Shown here: positions 59,361 to 64,000 of the stretch, in pieces | Numbering within the stretch: position 1 is the first letter of the stretch | How the letters are laid out: each line of letters opens with the position of its first letter | Source: Lotus japonicus | Taxonomy: Eukaryota > Streptophyta > Magnoliopsida > Fabales > Fabaceae | Reading direction: 5' to 3' | Assembly (NCBI RefSeq): GCF_012489685.1 | Contig: NC_080046.1 | Span: 64,371,984 to 64,435,983, forward strand | Length of the DNA: 64,000 nt | Notes under the pieces: generated by a model | The model's database searches: none | What the model was told of the DNA's origin: nothing | Seen by the model: only the letters and a program-made list of their open reading frames with translations | Position numbers and translations under genes: made by a program

Positions 59361-60045
59361 TAATAATAATAATATTAATGTCACTGTGCTGCTGAGCCTT
59401 ATCACACTTTCTACACCGCCGGTGTCTACTACCAACATCAACGGTGGTTTTTAAATCTCATATAATACTACATATTTTGTGTTTTTTTCAATATATTTTA
59501 AAAATAGACTGTTTTATGGGTTTCGATTTTGACGGTTAAGATGTGAGGAAGAGGGAGTGAGTGTAGCATGCCCCATGGTCTTGCATATAGAGGATTTTTA
59601 TTCTGTAGCATGTGAACCCCACCCTTTATTCCCTTGGGGAGAAGAATGGTGCATAGAAAATGAAAATATTTGCAGGGTTCACGGGAGGGGAAAGTGAAAG
59701 ATGAAATTCTATGCTGCATTGCTGAAATTACATGTTTGACCTCCATAGTTCATTGGTCATCGTCTTTGACTTTTGAGAGTAAATGAATTGACTTGGTAGA
59801 GGTTGGTTTAGTTATAAGTTTTTTTCAAAGGAATTGAGAATTGAAACATCAATCATTTATTTAAGGATGGAGTGTGAGAGGAAGTGTTAAACTAATATGT
59901 TAATTAACTTAGTTATGCTCATTTTTTTTCTTGACGTGAGAGACTGACCCATGCATATTTTTTTTCATTCACAAAAAAATGGAACCTCCAATCAAATTAT
60001 TATTCAATTTTCAATTTTTTCAGCAGGAAAAGCGTATAGTATATA
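59361..60045. other. intergenic, nothing recognised
   Basis: AT-rich DNA upstream of the RLP4 promoter side. No gene is seen. Confidence 0.4.
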
Positions 60046-60393
60046 CTCCCTCCGTTCCTAAATATAAGACTTATTCCAAAAAATTACGCTTATTAAGAAA
60101 GCACTTAATGTGACTAATAAGTGTATTGGTTTTTTAAAAATACATACATTCTTCCCTATTTACCCTTTGTCATTTTCTCTCACTAATAATCATTGCATTT
60201 ATACCAAAAGTCATAGTTAGTTGGATTAGTAGTAATTAATGGTAGGTGGTAACTTTGAAATTGGAAACATACAATTAATGTGAGGGGTAAATATGGAAGA
60301 AGACAAAATCTTTTGCTAGATTATTGTAAGAGGTCTTATATTGAGGAACACGAAAATTTTGAAACTAGGTTTTATAATTAGGAACTTAGGGAG
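60046..60393. mobile_element. Stowaway-like MITE, 348 bp
   Basis: The left end starts CTCCCTCCGTTCCTAAATA and the right end reads AGGAACTTAGGGAG, with TA on both sides. The inner parts, such as AAGACTTATTCC and AGGTCTTATATTGAGGAAC, are also inverted. It is related in end sequence to 10174-10487 but different inside. Confidence 0.8.
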
Positions 60394-60791
60394 TATGATA
60401 CTTAATTACATCTTGTCCTTTTAATTGTATTTTGGTCCTAATCGTTTTCACTGCTACTATGTTTCTTTCTAACGAAAATTCAAGGGAGGATTATAAATGG
60501 AAAGGGAAATGTGACACGAAAAATAGATTTTTGTGCGTTTGGGCCCTTTGGGGGAGGCATGAAAATATGGAGAGATGAAAATCTTAGTACAACAATGAAA
60601 TGTCAATTTTCCATCCAAGTCTAGCATGAAAATAATGAGAGAGGGAATTATCTACAAAATGACATTCATATCCTTTTTAATATTGTGTTCTTCCCTTTCA
60701 TTTGTGTGTGCTTCTATGTGAATTGGCTTCAAAGTTAGGAAGGAGAAGGAGAAAGATGACTAAATATGATTAAAAAGAAATTATAGAGATT

Positions 60792-61115
60792 AAAACTGTT
60801 GTAAAAAGTTCACATGATTACCCCTCAACTGAAAAAGCTCGTCACGTGGACAACTGACTTGTCAAAATTGGTTACACATTGGCAAATGACAATTGTGCTT
60901 ATTACAAATAAAAAAATTGAGGAACTAAGTGTGATTAATTTTTTTATAAGAACTAAAACTGGTGTGAAAAGTTCACGTGATCACCTATTGATTAGGTTTG
61001 TCAAGTGGACAATTTGTCAAAATTGATTACACATACACAATTGGGCTTATTGCAAAAAAAAAAAATCAAGGACCAATTGTTAAGTAATTTTTCATAAGGA
61101 CCTAATTAGACTCCC
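60792..61115 (+). repeat. diverged tandem duplication of about 160 bp
   Basis: Two direct copies begin near 60792 and 60954, sharing AAAAGTTCACGTGATCACC-like text, a GTGGACAA word, GTCAAAATTG and a GGGACTAA-type tail. It is non-coding. Confidence 0.65.
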
Positions 61116-63220
61116 TGTCTAAAAATAAGGGACTAAAACATAATTAAACCTATGATATATATACAGCCAAGATCCCCTATCATCTCTTGACCTATAGTTG
61201 CGCAGTCTTACCACCAAAAGGTTAGTTATAGAGAAGAAGATTCTGATCCCAAGGTGCATGCTTGAGCCTGAAATCTAATTGGAGGTAGAATATTGAAGCT
61301 GTGATCGTGATGTTCTCATATTTTTCAAGAGGTACGTAAATTGTCTTAATTTTATTAATGTTATAGATTATAGTATAGATCTAGTTAAATTCATTTCATG
61401 CGATGTTAGATCGGGCTATACATGGATCAAAATCAGGAAATTCAATTGAAAACTTATCAAATTGATTGAAATTTGGGAAGTTAGGGTTTGTAGATCTTTT
61501 TTATCGAAGAATTTTGTCTGAATCGATTGGTTCAGAACTCGGAGATTAGTCTGTAATGTTGTTTTTCTTTTAGTTGTTTGTTTTCGCATACCAAATCGAA
61601 CCATATTCCTACGAACATCGTCCGTTATCTAAGACCTAAGTACATGCTATCATATAACTTTGGATCGGCTAAGTTTAGGAGTTGGAGATAAGCGGACTCG
61701 AATCGCTGATATCCTCCACGGGGTAAACCACCGCCGTGAATAAGATAATTGTCTATTGTTATGCATTATTTTTAAAACTATAATTTCATGTTGTATAAGT
61801 TAGCCTCCATTGAATTGACATTGTAATGCAATTGAAAATTTTCTTTTATTTAGGAGCATCATATCATGTTTTTGGTGTTTGGTAGAAACTGTTAGCAGGG
61901 CAATAAATTGTGAAAAAAGAGAAAGTTCTACCTTAGCTAAAATTGTTAGTTGCCCACATTTTTAAAGTGTTGGTTCTTGTTAGTTGCATGATTTTTACTG
62001 TATTTCTATAGTTTTGAGCTTGAAAATGATTGGAAAAATATTTGGTATAAATGAGGTGGAGTGATTTGGATTATATAGAGTTTGTTTACTTAAATGGGAC
62101 AAGGTATTGATTGTTGGTGTGGCTACAGATATGAGATTTGAAGGATTTAAATGTGGTGGAGAAATTGGAGTAGTGATTTGAATGGGAAATTAATTAGTGG
62201 TGTTGTGATGGAAGCTATGTTGTTACTCGAATGATGATTGAATGTGGCAGAAATGGAAAATTGTCTTCAACAAAAGATAACATTTTGAGAGGCTTTAAGA
62301 GATTAAGCTTTACAATTATAAAATAGGTTGGAACTTTGAGTGAGAGTGTGACGAACAAAGACACAATACCACACTTATTTGAGTTTGTTATGGGCATAGG
62401 AGTGATTTTTATACAACACAGGGCTTTCTCCTATGTATTTAGAAGTTTCAATTGCGAAGGACACTTGCATTAGATAATAAGATGACAAACTCAAGAGAGT
62501 GATACTGCAATTCTAGCCCTATATTACTAGTATTCGCGTTTTAGGGTGATTCCTCTTTCATCTAGGTGTAGCCAGGTGGAACTTACAAGAACACTCTGAT
62601 GCTTAAGTTAGAACTTGGGTGAAAGACGATAGTGAATTATGAAGTGTGTGTATAACTTATATTCTCCAAGCCTTGTCATTTATAGAGGTTGGGCTTGCTA
62701 GGTTTGAGACTTTTGAGTGCCTAGTACGTTCTTGTGCTTCACTCCATTATTTTGATTGTTGGGTTGTAGTTACTTGAAGTGATGTAGTGAGATAACATAG
62801 ACACCCCCGATTTGACGATCTGTTATATGATATTACCAATCGGACGAGAGTCGTGATAGTAATGGTTAGATGACTGAGATGAGTGTGATTGATATGAGGC
62901 GATCAAAACCATCTCCAACCCATACTAAGCTCCCTCCATGATCCTTGTTGCCTGTTGCTAGATCTAAGCCATTAACTACTAAGCAAACTTTTGTGTTTTT
63001 CTTGTTATGCTAATCATAGAACTCCTTTCACCGCATTAATGGGCTCTCGTGTATTGGAACACCATATTAGAGACCACAACGAATGGGCATGGGCTACAAT
63101 CCATATGAAGATAAAAATCATGAGAATGTAACAATCGAATTAGGGTTATCATAGGTAATTTGCTGGGTGGGGTCTACATGTCCAAGAGGGATTTGATCGT
63201 TCACAGTGTTGTTGAGTGCG
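61116..63220. other. intergenic, no gene supported
   Basis: Mixed AT-rich DNA. Part of it may be upstream sequence of the Glu-rich protein gene. No coding exon is convincing. Confidence 0.4.
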
Positions 63221-63248
63221 TTGGGGTTGGGGTTGGGGTTGGGGGTGG
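63221..63248 (+). promoter_or_regulatory. G-quadruplex motif upstream of the Glu-rich gene
   Basis: Four runs of four or five G separated by TT, TTGGGG-like, lie about 98 bp upstream of the start codon at 63346. This fits the standard pattern for an intramolecular G-quadruplex. Whether it lies in promoter or 5' leader is unknown. Confidence 0.6.
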
Positions 63249-63345
63249 TCTCTCATTCCTTCTCTCTCGACGCGAAAACCTGTGCTCCGCTCTCTCATTC
63301 CCTAGCCCTAGCCAGCCGTAGCAGCCTTCACTCTCTCTGCCTTCG

Positions 63346-64000
63346 ATGTCTGACCCTGATTCTCCTTCCAACGCTGATCCATTCCTCGAAGAAGAGGAAG
63401 AAGAAGAAGAAGAGTATGAAGAGGTTGAAGAAGAAGAAGAAATTGAAGTAGAAGAGGATCATCAACAGGAGGGCCAAGAACAAGAAGCAAATGCTGATGA
63501 TGACGAAGCAGAAGAACAAGAAGAGATAGAAGAAGAGGTTGAAGTTGAAGAAGAGGAAGTGGAAGAAATCGAGGAGGAGGTGGAGGAGGAGGAAGAGGAG
63601 GAGGTAGAGGAGGAGGAAGTGGAAGTGGAAGTGGAAGAGGAACAGGAAGAGGAGGAGGAATTGGAAGAGGAAGAGGAATTGGAAGAAGAGGTGGAAGAGG
63701 AAGAGGAAGAGGAGGAGGAAGAAGTGGAAGTGGAAGGGGAAGAGGAAGAGGAAGAGGAGGAGGAAGTGGAAGAGGAACAGGAAGAGGAGGAGGAATTGGA
63801 AGAAGAGGTGGAAGAGGAAGAGGAAGTGGAAGTGGAAGAGGAAGAGGAAGAGGAAGAGGAAGAAGAAGCAGCAGAGGTGGAACAGGAGGGCAAAGGGGCA
63901 GTGCCCAATTCTCTACTCGATGCCGACATTGACGACAAAGGGGCTGTGCCAGATTCTCTACCTGAAGCAGTAGTTGAGGTGAAACAGGAGGACAATGGGG
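63346..64000 (+). CDS. very Glu-rich acidic protein, N-terminal part, runs off the window
   Basis: The frame starts MSDPDSPSNADPFLEEEE and stays open for at least 218 residues to the right edge. Residues about 15-180 are mostly Glu broken by Val, Gln and Leu (EVEVEEEQEEEEELEEE-type text). After that come two related acidic units with KGAVPNSL and KGAVPDSL. Such tracts are common in nuclear and nucleolar proteins and may form charged helices. I do not recognise the family for certain; an RRM-type hnRNP-like protein with a Glu-rich head is possible but needs the missing C-terminus. The upstream CT-rich, C-rich text and first Met suit a plant start site. The long Ser-only frame on the other strand is its shadow. 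Confidence 0.7.
   Translation, partial: MSDPDSPSNADPFLEEEEEEEEEYEEVEEEEEIEVEEDHQQEGQEQEANADDDEAEEQEEIEEEVEVEEEEVEEIEEEVEEEEEEEVEEEEVEVEVEEEQEEEEELEEEEELEEEVEEEEEEEEEEVEVEGEEEEEEEEEVEEEQEEEEELEEEVEEEEEVEVEEEEEEEEEEEAAEVEQEGKGAVPNSLLDADIDDKGAVPDSLPEAVVEVKQEDNG

Noticed and set aside
63221..63248. Interstitial telomere repeat
   Set aside because: Plant telomeres are TTTAGGG; this is TTGGGG-like and only four units, better described as a G-rich motif.
63462..63995. Long minus-strand frame coding almost only Ser and Thr
   Set aside because: It is the antisense shadow of the GAA/GAG tract of the Glu-rich protein; it has no recognisable domain and no start context.

Overview
The window is nuclear DNA from a flowering plant. 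The genes have GT-AG introns, plant-specific families are present (AP2/ERF factors, RLP4, a defensin-like peptide), AT-rich intergenic DNA is full of small mobile elements, and no prokaryotic operon structure is seen. A eudicot, probably a legume, is my best inference. The F-box relic resembles legume F-box proteins, and abundant gene-fragment-carrying Mutator-like elements are known from Lotus japonicus. The species cannot be fixed from this sequence alone.

Genes I can support, left to right: a half-length SWEET-like relic (1.7-2.3 kb); a broken NFD6 copy (4.6 kb); an intact CLC-c/g type anion transporter (5.6-9.0 kb, 3 exons); an intact NFD6 gene (12.4-13.5 kb, 3 exons); an OB-fold protein of the At4g28440 type on the minus strand (17.7-19.0 kb); a group VIII ERF repressor with a C-terminal EAR motif (24.1-24.8 kb); an F-box fragment inside a transposon (27.6 kb); a two-exon secreted Cys-rich defensin-like peptide (37.8-38.3 kb); a second EAR-type ERF on the minus strand (47.6-48.1 kb); an ERF fragment inside a transposon (51.1 kb); an intact nine-exon RLP4 receptor-like protein on the minus strand (53.4-59.0 kb); and the 5' end of a gene for a very Glu-rich protein that runs off the right edge (63.3 kb onward).

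The most informative layer is mobile DNA. Four insertions have long terminal inverted repeats and exact 9-bp target duplications, the signature of Mutator-like elements (MULEs): 10971-12154, 16002-17270, 27426-28317 and 50732-52171. All carry GC-rich internal DNA. One holds an F-box fragment and one holds an ERF fragment related to the ERF gene about 3 kb away, so at least two are Pack-MULEs. There is also a complete miniature LTR retrotransposon (TRIM), two solo-LTR candidates, Stowaway-like and other MITEs, SINE fragments, a CACTA-like end, a Helitron-like end and several tandem repeats.

The genes do not form a shared pathway. The main structural story is a direct duplication of the NFD6 segment on both sides of the CLC gene. 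The left NFD6 copy died, and the right copy stayed intact but received a MULE in its upstream flank. A second story is reshuffling of ERF and F-box coding fragments by MULEs.
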